Below are positions 57,012 through 64,000 of a stretch of DNA of 64,000 bases, one piece after another. The notes below the pieces were generated by a model. It was given only the letters and a program-made list of their open reading frames with translations, did no database searches and was not told where the DNA came from. Position 1 is the stretch's first letter. Every line of letters starts with the position of its first letter. The position numbers and the translations under genes are program-made. Source of the DNA: Kribbella pratensis (lineage in GTDB: Bacteria; Actinomycetota; Actinomycetes; Propionibacteriales; Kribbellaceae); NCBI RefSeq assembly GCF_004365355.1, contig NZ_SODP01000002.1:1795846-1859845 (forward strand). Reading direction: 5' to 3'.

Positions 57012-58088
57012 GTGTCCGTGGACGATGCGGAAACCCTGCCTGAGCGGCCCAGGCGGCGCCGGACCCCGAAGCCGCACGCCGCCGGCGTGAAAGCCGTGGC
57101 CGCGGCGGCCGGTGTTTCGCTGGGGACCGTTTCCAACGTGCTGAACCGGCCCGAGGTGGTCAGTCCGCTGACCCGCGCGAAGGTCGAGTCGGCGATGGCA
57201 TCGCTCGGCTTCGTCCGGAACGAGTCGGCCCGGCAGTTGCGCGCGGGCTCCAGCCGGATCCTCGCCTACCTGATGCTCGACGCCGGCAACCCCTTCTTCA
57301 CCGACGTCGCGAAGGGCGTCGAGGAGGCAGCGCAGGCGGCCGGGCTGTCGGTCTTCCTCTGCACCAGCAGCGAGGACGCCGACCGCGAGGCGGCGTACCT
57401 CGATCTGCTCGAGCAGCAGCGGGTGCAGGGCATCCTGATCACCCCCATCGACCAGAACTCGTCCCGCCTGCGCAAACTGCCCTCCCGCGGTACGCCGGTA
57501 GTCGTGGTCGACCGGGCCCTCGACGAGGGCGAGCACTGCTCGGTCGCGGTGAACGACGTCCTCGGCGGCGAGCTCGCGATCTCGCATCTGCTCGAGCTCG
57601 GCCACGAACGGATTGCGTACGTCGGCGGCCCGAACACCATCGGCCAGGTCGTCGACCGGCGCGAAGGCGCCCGCCGGGCATTGAGAACGGCCGGGCGGCC
57701 CGCAGCGGATCTGGTCGAGCTGACCACCGGCGCGCTCACCGTCGCCGAAGGTAGGGGCGCAGGGCAACGACTTGCGGGCCTGCCGGCGGATCGGCGACCT
57801 ACCGCGGCCTTCTGTGCGAACGACCTGCTGGCCTTGGGATTGCTGCAACAGTGCGTGAGTCTCGGGCTGCGCGTTCCGGAGGATCTGGCGATCGTCGGGT
57901 ACGACGACATCGAGTTCGCCGAGGCAGCCGCCGTACCGCTGACGTCGGTGCGTCAGCCGCGACAGCTGCTCGGACGGACGGCGGCGGAGCTGTTGCTGGA
58001 CGAGTCGTCGAACCCGGATCACGAGCACCAGCGCGTCACCTTCACGCCCGAGCTGGTGGTTCGCACGTCCACGCGCGGGACTCTCTAG
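57012..58088 (+). CDS. LacI-family regulator of L-rhamnose genes
   Basis: A 358-aa regulator. The HTH near residue 30 is VKAVAAAAGVSLGTVSNVLNRPEVVS with the hinge LGFVRNESARQLRAGSS, followed by a periplasmic-binding-protein-like sensor: ILAYLMLDAGNPFFTDVAKG, GILITPIDQNSSRLRKLP, IAYVGGPNTIGQV, FCANDLLALGLLQQ and the family ending VPLTSVRQPRQLLGRTAAELL. GTG 57012 follows GGGAGG by 5 bp; it leaves a 25-residue basic N-terminal arm. Divergent to rhaM, so it is very probably the rhamnose regulator; the ligand is inferred, not seen. Confidence 0.9.
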   Translation: MSVDDAETLPERPRRRRTPKPHAAGVKAVAAAAGVSLGTVSNVLNRPEVVSPLTRAKVESAMASLGFVRNESARQLRAGSSRILAYLMLDAGNPFFTDVAKGVEEAAQAAGLSVFLCTSSEDADREAAYLDLLEQQRVQGILITPIDQNSSRLRKLPSRGTPVVVVDRALDEGEHCSVAVNDVLGGELAISHLLELGHERIAYVGGPNTIGQVVDRREGARRALRTAGRPAADLVELTTGALTVAEGRGAGQRLAGLPADRRPTAAFCANDLLALGLLQQCVSLGLRVPEDLAIVGYDDIEFAEAAAVPLTSVRQPRQLLGRTAAELLLDESSNPDHEHQRVTFTPELVVRTSTRGTL

Positions 58089-58153
58089 CCCGGAGGCCGC
58101 AAGGCGTCGCGCTATGGTGGCGGGGGCGAGGGGTTCTCTGGGCGAGGTGAATC

Positions 58154-59203
58154 ATGCGCGTCGCTGGCGGGGGTTTGGTGCGGCGCTGGGGCGGCCGCGC
58201 TGTCGGCCTGGCGATCACCGGTGTCGGCCTGTACATCGTCGCGCCGAGCATCCTGTCACTCTTCGGAACCTGGCCACGCCTCGCGGACATTGATCCCTGG
58301 TGGTTCCCGGTCCTGGTGGTGCTCGAGGGCTGCAGCTTCGCCGCGTTGTGGTGGCTTGCCAGGCTGGCCCTGGCCCAGCACACCGGCGATCAGCAGCCGC
58401 CTGGCTGGGGAACGATTGCCACGGCGCAGCTGGCCGGGAACGCCGCCAGCAAGGTCCTTCCCGGCGGCGCGGCGACCGGAAGCGTCCTCCAAGCCAGGCT
58501 CTTGATCACCGGTGGCCAACCGGCCGCGGTCGTCGCCTCCGCCGTGACCGCCATCGGCCTGATCACGACCGGCGTGCTGTTGCTGTTGCCGATTCTGACC
58601 GTCCCCGCCGTACTGATCGGTCCACCGCCGGCCCGCCAACTCGAGCTCGGCCTCCTGGTCTCGCTGATCATGGCGGTCCTCATCGTCGGTCTCGGAGTGG
58701 CCGCGCTCACCTGGCCCCGGTTCGTGGTGCTGGTCGGTCGGGGAGCCGGACACGTCATCCACGTCGTCAAGCGCAGCGTGACAGCCGAGAGTTGCGCCGC
58801 GCAGCTGGTCGCGCAGCGGGCCCGGGTTGCCGCCGCGTTCGAGGGCCGCTGGTGGGCCGCGGCCTTGGCGGCAGCAGCGAACCGCATGTTCGACTACGCC
58901 GCACTCGTGGCCGCGCTGGCGGCTCTCGATGTGCACGCTCGCCCTTCGATGGTGCTGCTGGCCTATGTCGTCGCCCAGGCCCTCGCGATGATCCCGATCA
59001 CGCCGGGTGGTCTCGGCTTCGTCGACGCCGGCCTCACCGCACTTCTCGTCCTGATCGGAATCAGCCCGGACGCCGCACTCATCGGGACGCTCCTGTACCG
59101 GCTGGCGTCCTTCTGGCTACCGATCCCGGTGGGCCTGCTGGCCTGGGCGGGCTGGCGGATCCATCTGCATGTCACCAGGCCATCGAGAACTGACGACGGG
59201 TAG
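58154..59203 (+). CDS. Lysylphosphatidylglycerol-synthase-TM-like membrane protein
   Basis: A 349-aa protein with about eight helices, of the UPF0104/YbhN-type flippase-like family. AVGLAITGVGLYIVAPSILSL starts it, WWFPVLVVLEGCSFAALWWLA and AQLAGNAASKVLPGGAATGSVLQARLL form the conserved centre (NAxSKxLPGG), and IPITPGGLGFVDAGLTALL is the C-terminal signature (TPGGLGxVD). The function is usually lipid transport or unknown. ATG 58154 follows the regulator by 65 bp and an AGGTG site. Confidence 0.85.
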   Translation: MRVAGGGLVRRWGGRAVGLAITGVGLYIVAPSILSLFGTWPRLADIDPWWFPVLVVLEGCSFAALWWLARLALAQHTGDQQPPGWGTIATAQLAGNAASKVLPGGAATGSVLQARLLITGGQPAAVVASAVTAIGLITTGVLLLLPILTVPAVLIGPPPARQLELGLLVSLIMAVLIVGLGVAALTWPRFVVLVGRGAGHVIHVVKRSVTAESCAAQLVAQRARVAAAFEGRWWAAALAAAANRMFDYAALVAALAALDVHARPSMVLLAYVVAQALAMIPITPGGLGFVDAGLTALLVLIGISPDAALIGTLLYRLASFWLPIPVGLLAWAGWRIHLHVTRPSRTDDG

Positions 59204-59206
59204 ATC

Positions 59207-59842
59207 TCAGGCGCCGTACGCCGCCAGGAAGACGTCGGCCGCCTGGTCGGCCAGCTTCTCCAGCTCGCCGGGCTTGGGGCGCTGGCGGGTGCCGGCGAAC
59301 ATGGCGCGGTTCATCGGCTTATACATGACGAGGCCGGCGAACTGATACGCCGCCAGCGTCGGGTCGTCGAGCTCCTTCAGCAGACCGCGATCGCTCAGCC
59401 TCGTCAGCGCTTCACCGAGCGCGACCAACGACTGCTCGAAGCCTTGGTTGAACCACGCGCCACACACCTCCGGGAACCGGTCGGCCTCCGCGATCACCAG
59501 CCGGCGCAGCTGCAGCACGCTGTCGGCGGTAAGGCTCTGGAGCAGCCGATGGGCCAGCGCACGCAGGGCCTCGCGAGCGTCAGTGGCTCCCTCGAGCGTG
59601 TCGACGTACGCCTGGAGCAGGCCGTCCATCAGCTGGTCGCTGGTGCCGAGCACGATCTCGGCGAACAGGCGTTCCTTGTTCTCGAACTGCTTGTAGACGG
59701 TCTGTTTGGAGACGCCGGCCTTCGCGGCGACCTCGTCCATGCTCGCGCCGAGGTAGCCGTGCTGGAGGAAGGCCGTGGTCGCGGCGGCCAGGATCGCGCG
59801 GCGTTTGCGGGGCGTCCGTCCTTCGATCTCAACCTGCTCCAT
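59207..59842 (-). CDS. TetR-family regulator
   Basis: A 211-aa repressor. The HTH is RRAILAAATTAFLQHGYLGASMDEVAAKAGVSKQTVYKQFENKERLF; the C-terminal ligand domain (LQSLTADSVLQLRRLVIAEADRF, FAGLVMYKPMNRAMFAG) fits the AefR-like group. It diverges from an alpha/beta hydrolase across a gap with two operator-like palindromes at 59854 and 59881, so it most likely represses both genes. ATG 59842 is the start; its stop is 4 bp from the convergent membrane protein. Confidence 0.9.
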   Translation of the reverse strand: MEQVEIEGRTPRKRRAILAAATTAFLQHGYLGASMDEVAAKAGVSKQTVYKQFENKERLFAEIVLGTSDQLMDGLLQAYVDTLEGATDAREALRALAHRLLQSLTADSVLQLRRLVIAEADRFPEVCGAWFNQGFEQSLVALGEALTRLSDRGLLKELDDPTLAAYQFAGLVMYKPMNRAMFAGTRQRPKPGELEKLADQAADVFLAAYGA

Positions 59843-59853
59843 GCCGAAATCAT

Positions 59854-59895
59854 ACTAGACAGTCCAGTTCTCTGGTGAGTACTGTACGGTCTAGT
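59854..59895. promoter_or_regulatory. Paired TetR operators
   Basis: Two 15-bp elements, ACTAGACAGTCCAGT (59854-59868) and ACTGTACGGTCTAGT (59881-59895), each follow the palindromic frame ACTxGACxGTCxAGT (the second with one deviation). They are inverted relative to each other at 13 of 15 positions and centred 27 bp apart. Confidence 0.7.
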
Positions 59896-59920
59896 TCCCT
59901 GCCACATGAGGAGAAGACCA

Positions 59921-60724
59921 ATGAGCACCGTGACATCGGCCGACGGCACCACGATCGCTTTCGACGCGTACGGCGAGGGCCGGCCGCTGATCCTGATCGA
60001 CGGAGCCACCGCGCATCGCGCCGTCAACCCGGCGAACGCAGAGGTCGGACAGCTGCTGAGCGACGAGTTCCGGACCTACGTGTACGACCGGCGCGGCCGC
60101 GGCCAGAGCACCGACACCGCGCCGTACGCGATCGAGCGGGAGATCGAGGACATCGCCTCCCTGATCGACGACGCCGGCCAGCCGGCCATTCTCTTCGGCT
60201 GGTCGTCCGGTGCCCTCCTGGCCCTGGACGCGGCCGCAGCCGACCTCCCGATCGCCGGCCTGGTCCTCTTCGAGCCGCCCGTCGTTGTCGACGACATCCG
60301 CCCGCCCCTGCCGTCCGACTACGTCGAGCAACTGGACGCCTTCGTCGCCGCGGGTCGCCGCGACAAGGCCGCCGAACTCTTCATGACCGCCGCCGCGGGC
60401 CTCCCCGCAGAAGCCGTCGCCGGCATGAAGCAGTCCCCGTACTGGGCGCCGGTCGAAGAGATCGCCCACACCATCGCCTACGACGGCCGCATCATGGGCA
60501 CCACCATGTCCGGCACGCCTCTCCCCGAAGACCGCTGGTCCGCGGTAAAACTCCCGGTCCTCGTCCTCCACGGCGACAAAACCTGGCCCGCCCTGTCATC
60601 CGGCGCCCAGGCCGTAGCCGCCCACCTCCCCACCGCCACCCTCAACGCCATCCCCGGCGAGAACCACAGCACCGACCCCAGCACCCTGGCTCCGGTACTG
60701 CGGACCTTCGCCCGCAGCCTCTGA
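59921..60724 (+). CDS. Alpha/beta hydrolase
   Basis: A 267-aa hydrolase. The nucleophile elbow is ILFGWSSGALLALDAA (GxSxG), the strand before it RTYVYDRRGRGQSTDT, and the C-terminal acid/His region reads PVLVLHGDKTWPALSSGAQA with IPGENHSTDPSTL. The oxyanion loop is LILIDGATAHR instead of the usual HGxP. Substrate unknown. GAGGAG precedes ATG 59921. It is divergent from the TetR gene and probably its target. Confidence 0.86.
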   Translation: MSTVTSADGTTIAFDAYGEGRPLILIDGATAHRAVNPANAEVGQLLSDEFRTYVYDRRGRGQSTDTAPYAIEREIEDIASLIDDAGQPAILFGWSSGALLALDAAAADLPIAGLVLFEPPVVVDDIRPPLPSDYVEQLDAFVAAGRRDKAAELFMTAAAGLPAEAVAGMKQSPYWAPVEEIAHTIAYDGRIMGTTMSGTPLPEDRWSAVKLPVLVLHGDKTWPALSSGAQAVAAHLPTATLNAIPGENHSTDPSTLAPVLRTFARSL

Positions 60725-60764
60725 CCCCTCCCGTTGGACCCTGGGTGGGTGAGATGGTTTGGGG

Positions 60765-61316
60765 GTGGACAAGGATGGGTTCTGGGATCTTGTCGAGGAT
60801 GCGCGAGCCTCGGTGGACGACACCGTGGCTGATCCGGACGGGGTTGCGGACGCGTTGACCAAGGTGCTGGCCGCGGCGGAGGCCGAGGAGATCGCGGGGT
60901 TCGGCGTCGAACTCGCGCGGTTGCTGGTGGAGTCGTACCGGTGGGACCTGTGGGCGGCGGCGTACCTGATCAACTCCGGTGCTTCGGAGGACGGGTTCGA
61001 TTCGTTCCGCGGGTGGTTGATCGCCCAGGGGCGCGAGGTCTGGGACGCCGCGCTGGCGGGTCCGGACTCGCTCGCGGACGTGGTCGACGAGGACCGGCCG
61101 GAGGGGTTCGAGGGGTTCGACGGCGAAGGGATGCTGCACGTCGGCAGTCACGCGTACAAGAACGTGACCGGCGACGAAGCGGCGTACTGGAAGGCCGTCG
61201 ACGCGAACGCCCCGGACACCCCGGATCTACCGGCCGGCGAGGAGATCGACTTCGACGATCCGGACGATCTCGAAACGCACCTGCCCCGCCTCGCGGCCCT
61301 CTACCTGGAAGCCTGA
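60765..61316 (+). CDS. DUF4240-domain protein
   Basis: A 183-aa protein of the DUF4240 family: DKDGFWDLVEDARASVDDTV, LARLLVESYRWDLWAAAYLI and GFDSFRGWLIAQGREVWDAAL are its characteristic blocks. The C-terminus is very acidic (GEEIDFDDPDDLETH). Members are cytoplasmic and of unknown function. GTG 60765 is the family-like start; TTG 60759 is two codons upstream. It lies in a 40-bp distance from the hydrolase gene. Confidence 0.8.
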   Translation: MDKDGFWDLVEDARASVDDTVADPDGVADALTKVLAAAEAEEIAGFGVELARLLVESYRWDLWAAAYLINSGASEDGFDSFRGWLIAQGREVWDAALAGPDSLADVVDEDRPEGFEGFDGEGMLHVGSHAYKNVTGDEAAYWKAVDANAPDTPDLPAGEEIDFDDPDDLETHLPRLAALYLEA

Positions 61317-61342
61317 CTGCTTCACCGCGTCCAGTCCCGTCG

Positions 61343-61660
61343 CTAGTCCTGCTTGCGCATCTCTTCGTTGATGCGGAGGGCTTCGGCGAGCTGGTCTTCC
61401 AGGATGATGATCCGGCAGGCGGCCTCGAGCGCGGTCCCCTGGTCGACGAGTTCGCGGGCGCGGGCAGCCAGGCGCAGCTGGTAGCGGGAGTAGCGGCGGT
61501 GGCCGCCCTCGGAACGCTGGGGGGTGATCAGCTTGGCTTCGTCCAGGCTTCGCAGGAAGCCCGGGGTGGTGCCGAGCATCTCGGCAGCGCGTCCCATGGT
61601 GAAGGCCGGGTAGTCCTCGTCGTCGAAGTTGGCCGGGCCCGTGGTCGGGGTTGAACTCAT
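61343..61660 (-). CDS. MerR-family regulator
   Basis: A 105-aa single-domain regulator: AFTMGRAAEMLGTTPGFLRSLDEAKLITPQRSEGGHRRYSRYQLRLAARARELVDQG is the winged HTH with its RYSRYQL wing, followed by a short coiled dimer helix (EDQLAEALRINEEMRKQD). No cysteine or ligand domain is present, so it responds to protein partners or acts constitutively. GGAG lies 6 bp before ATG 61660. Its 5' region holds a very stable hairpin at 61708. Confidence 0.85.
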   Translation of the reverse strand: MSSTPTTGPANFDDEDYPAFTMGRAAEMLGTTPGFLRSLDEAKLITPQRSEGGHRRYSRYQLRLAARARELVDQGTALEAACRIIILEDQLAEALRINEEMRKQD

Positions 61661-61707
61661 CAGTGTCTCCGTGTGCAGGTTTGGGGCATCACACCTCCAT
61701 GTCGATG

Positions 61708-61735
61708 GGCCCCGGTGCCGAAGCACCGGGGCCCT
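61708..61735. terminator. 12-bp hairpin upstream of the MerR gene
   Basis: Perfect stem GGGCCCCGGTGC/GCACCGGGGCCC with a 4-nt loop; on the minus strand the loop is C(TTCG)G, an unusually stable tetraloop. It lies 48 bp upstream of the MerR start and could be a terminator of upstream transcription or a leader structure. A second small stem with a GTGA loop lies at 61759-61774. Confidence 0.45.
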
Positions 61736-61989
61736 GGGTTTGGAATTGTCACCGTCGACCGGCCGTGAGGCCGGCCCTTACAGATCCGCAGCGTGCCACT
61801 TGGAAGCTTGACCCTGCGGGATTACCAGCTTGCGTAACCGAAGACCACCTCCCATTGACGTAACCGCGGCACCCGCCCAGCGAAGTACTGGCACAGACGG
61901 GCAATCCGACGGCGTGATCCTGACCCTTCATGTCGCGAACTACTAGAACTACAACTGCAACTACAACTACAAACCGCAACAACAACTAC

Positions 61990-62080
61990 GAACTGCAACT
62001 ACGAACTGCAACTACGAACTGCAACTACGAACTGCAACTACGAACTGCAACTACGAACTGCAACTACGAACTGCAACTGC
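61990..62080 (+). repeat. 13-bp minisatellite (GAACTGCAACTAC), 7 copies
   Basis: Seven head-to-tail units start at 61990, 62003, 62016, 62029, 62042, 62055 and 62068; the last has one change. A degenerate AACTACAACTGC-like stretch precedes it from 61938. The array is AT-rich compared with the genome. Because 13 is not a multiple of 3, a frame through it would encode a 13-residue repeat. The 700-bp gap 61661-62360 holds this array, the hairpin at 61708 and no gene I can support. Confidence 0.85.
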
Positions 62081-62360
62081 ATCCGTCGAGCCTGGAACCC
62101 TTCTCAACCACTGGCCCCAGCTCGCACCGGATCCTGGCGTGAAACCCGAGCCCCTTCACTGATCGGCTCGGCGGAGTCCGCCGTCCTACCTACTGCAACA
62201 ACTCTGGACAGGTCGGTAGCTGTCCAGCTCAGCTTCGATGTTCTTCACTGTCAACACCAGGGACATTACACACCCCAGCACCGAATGTCTAATCTCGCCA
62301 CCATAGATTTTGAGGATCCCGCAGATGAGCTTCGGCCAGGCAGTTGCGGGCCGGACGGCC

Positions 62361-63026
62361 TCAGGCAGGCTCGCCACTCAGGCGTTCGATGGCCGTGCGG
62401 AGACGGCGGCGCCAGCCGGACTGGCCGGCCTCCTCGTCGGCAGCGGCCAGGCTGACCAGATGCTGCGCCATCTCGAAGCTCTCGTCGGTCTGCGGCTCGA
62501 CGTCGGTCAACGCCGACTGCGGCTCGTCGTGGTCGTATCCGAGCGACCGGCTCCGCCACCCGAACCCGTCCGGCACCAGCAGCTCCGGTACGAGCGTCTC
62601 GTGGCTGAGCGACATCAGCTCCTTGTCACCGTTGCCGATGCTGAAGATCGTCGTACCGCGTCGGCGTACGTCGCTGACGCGCTCCAGCAGCGTCTCGGCC
62701 GGATTGTCCTCGGCGACCACCAGCAGCGACTCACCACGCCCGGCGTCGTGCAGCCGGTCCAGACCGATCGCCAGGTGCGGCGGTGCACCCGCTGGCGGTG
62801 CCCAGCGGACCAGTGACGGGCGGGCGTCCTCGATGCCGGCCCGGTGGAGCTCGTCGTCCAGATGCGCGGTCAGGTGCCACGGCTCGTCGTCGACCGGCCC
62901 GAAGAGCATGAGCCCACTGCGTCTGGTCGTGAACCGTCGCAGTGCATAGCCGAACTCGGTCGTCCGAGTCGCCAGCTCAGTACTGCTCAGCATCTCCCGG
63001 AGGAGTGAGGCTCTGGTCAGATCCAC
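62361..63026 (-). CDS. Hypothetical protein, 221 aa
   Basis: Not recognised. It is a soluble alpha/beta protein: ASLLREMLSSTELATRTTEF, SGLMLFGPVDDEPWHLTAHL, LDRLHDAGRGESLLVVAEDNPAETLLERV and TIFSIGNGDKELMSLSHETL, with an acidic C-terminal helix (EPQTDESFEMAQHLVSLAAADE). The strand-loop LVVAEDNPAETLLERV looks like a nucleotide- or sugar-phosphate-binding (SIS-like) edge, which I cannot confirm. GTG 63026 starts 3 bp after the sigma-factor stop, so they are cotranscribed. Confidence 0.65.
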   Translation of the reverse strand: MDLTRASLLREMLSSTELATRTTEFGYALRRFTTRRSGLMLFGPVDDEPWHLTAHLDDELHRAGIEDARPSLVRWAPPAGAPPHLAIGLDRLHDAGRGESLLVVAEDNPAETLLERVSDVRRRGTTIFSIGNGDKELMSLSHETLVPELLVPDGFGWRSRSLGYDHDEPQSALTDVEPQTDESFEMAQHLVSLAAADEEAGQSGWRRRLRTAIERLSGEPA

Positions 63027-63029
63027 ACC

Positions 63030-64000
63030 TCAGGCTAACCGGTCCGCCTTCGACTGCAGGTAGTTCCGTTCCGGCACACTCGTCGTACGACGGGCCGCCA
63101 GCAGGTAGCTCTCGCGCGCGGCCGCGGTGTCACCGGACATCTCGAGCAGATGCGCGCGCACTGCCTCCAGCCGGTGGTTCATCCGGTCGTCGGCCTCGAG
63201 CGGCTCGAGTACGGCGAGTCCTTCCTTCGGACCGACCGCCATAGCAACAGCGACCGCGTGGTTGAGCTTCACCATTGGGTTGTCGACCAGCTGCTCGAGT
63301 ACGTCGTACAGCGCGACGATCTGCCGCCAGTCGGTGTCGTCAGCGTGCTCAGCCGTGTCATGCACCGCAGCGATCGCGGCCTGCACCTGATACGGCCCTA
63401 GCTGTGAGCGGGACAGCGCATCGGTCACCAGCGCCTCGCCCTCGACGATGGTCGCCTTGTTCCACTTGGACCGGTCCTGCTCGGCCAACGGAACCAGCGA
63501 GCCGTCGGGCCCGGTCCGCGCCGGCCGACGGGCGTCAGTGAGCAGCATCAGCGCCAACAGCCCCGCCACCTCACCGTCATCCGGTAGCAGCTTCCGCACG
63601 CCACGCACCAGCCGGATCGCCTCAGTGGTGAGCTCCGCACTGTGCAACGACGTACCGGATGAGGCGGTGTAACCCTCGTTGAAGATCAGATAGAGCACAT
63701 GCAGTACTGCGCCCATCCGCTCGTCCCGCTCCGCTTCGGGCGGCATCTCGAACGAACTGCCCGCCTGTTTGATGCTCCGCTTCGCGCGGCTGATCCGCTG
63801 TGCCATCGTTGCCTCGGGCACCAAAAACGCCGCCGCGATCTGCGCGGTCGTCAGACCACCGACCGCACGCAGCGTCAGGGCGATCTGCGACGCCGGCGAC
63901 AACGCCGGGTGACAGCAGAGGAACAACAACGTCAGCGTGTCGTCCCGGCCCCCCGGATCGTCGATCTCCGGGCCTGAGGCAACGAATTCCTCCGGGGCGG
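63030..64000 (-). CDS. ECF42-like sigma factor, truncated by the window edge
   Basis: The gene continues beyond 64000; at least 323 residues are present. Region 4 reads ALTLRAVGGLTTAQIAAAFLV and TMAQRISRAKRSIKQAG, preceded by TLTLLFLCCHPALSP. The C-terminal extension (VLYLIFNEGYTASSGTSLHS, GLLALMLLTDAR, KLNHAVAVAMAVGPKEGLAVL) matches that of the sigma factor at 15490. No DGPF gene is visible on the downstream side; its usual partner could lie outside the window. Region 2 is not included. Confidence 0.86.
   Translation of the reverse strand, partial: APEEFVASGPEIDDPGGRDDTLTLLFLCCHPALSPASQIALTLRAVGGLTTAQIAAAFLVPEATMAQRISRAKRSIKQAGSSFEMPPEAERDERMGAVLHVLYLIFNEGYTASSGTSLHSAELTTEAIRLVRGVRKLLPDDGEVAGLLALMLLTDARRPARTGPDGSLVPLAEQDRSKWNKATIVEGEALVTDALSRSQLGPYQVQAAIAAVHDTAEHADDTDWRQIVALYDVLEQLVDNPMVKLNHAVAVAMAVGPKEGLAVLEPLEADDRMNHRLEAVRAHLLEMSGDTAAARESYLLAARRTTSVPERNYLQSKADRLA

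Noticed and set aside
61990..62080. CRISPR array
   Set aside because: Units of 13 bp without spacers and no cas genes; it is a minisatellite.

Overview
This is a high-GC actinobacterial chromosome segment. The codon usage, the coenzyme F420-dependent enzymes (Fgd at the left edge, a PPOX-type and a LLM-class oxidoreductase), the BTAD/NB-ARC regulator, the two ECF sigma factors with long C-terminal extensions and the frequent GTG or leaderless starts all fit Propionibacteriales. A Kribbella-like soil organism is my best guess, but that is inference; no rRNA or marker gene settles it.

Layout. 1-19000: mostly single enzymes and regulators (MarR/cupin pair, nitrilase-like protein without its catalytic Cys, O6-alkylguanine repair, DUF72, phosphotransferase-like proteins, a coupled ClpX-zinc-finger-HTH / histidine phosphatase / nucleotidyltransferase module, an ECF42-like sigma factor with its DGPF/YCII partner, SmpB). 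18501-22338: an arsenic cluster (ArsO-like flavoprotein diverging from arsR; then an ArsR-ArsC fusion, a 30-codon ORF, an aquaporin and arsC, all overlapping at ATGA/GTGA junctions). 22339-27490: a decayed accessory island ending at tRNA-Arg(ACG), with two integrase remnants, a frameshifted gene, a truncated gene, a nucleotidyltransferase of the aminoglycoside-adenylyltransferase type and orphan small genes. 27600-30857: unknown genes around a 168-bp tandem repeat array. 31182-35361: GTP-type PEP carboxykinase, a phosphoribosyltransferase, two F420-type oxidoreductases and tRNA-Ser(GCT). 35627-51508: LCP cell-wall ligase, lipoprotein, esterase, BTAD/NB-ARC regulator, covalent-FAD oxidoreductase, secreted lipase, MarR/NmrA pair, HIRAN protein, threonine ammonia-lyase. 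51576-58088: L-rhamnose catabolism (mutarotase, isomerase, kinase, aldolase/dehydrogenase) with a divergent LacI regulator and an extra LuxR-type HTH gene. 58154-64000: flippase-like membrane protein, TetR/hydrolase pair with paired operators, DUF4240, MerR, a 13-bp minisatellite, and a second ECF42-like sigma factor running off the right edge.

How the genes work together. Rhamnose enters as the beta/alpha anomer (RhaM), is isomerised (RhaI), phosphorylated (RhaB) and split to DHAP and lactaldehyde, which the fused dehydrogenase oxidises; PEP carboxykinase elsewhere in the window is the gluconeogenic entry that growth on such products needs. The arsenic genes reduce arsenate (ArsC), let arsenite out through the aquaporin, and probably oxidise or otherwise process organoarsenicals (ArsO). 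Several regulator/target pairs share clear palindromes in their intergenic gaps (MarR 1132 and 47936, TetR 59854, LacI 56849, ArsR 19943), so local autoregulation is the main control theme visible here.
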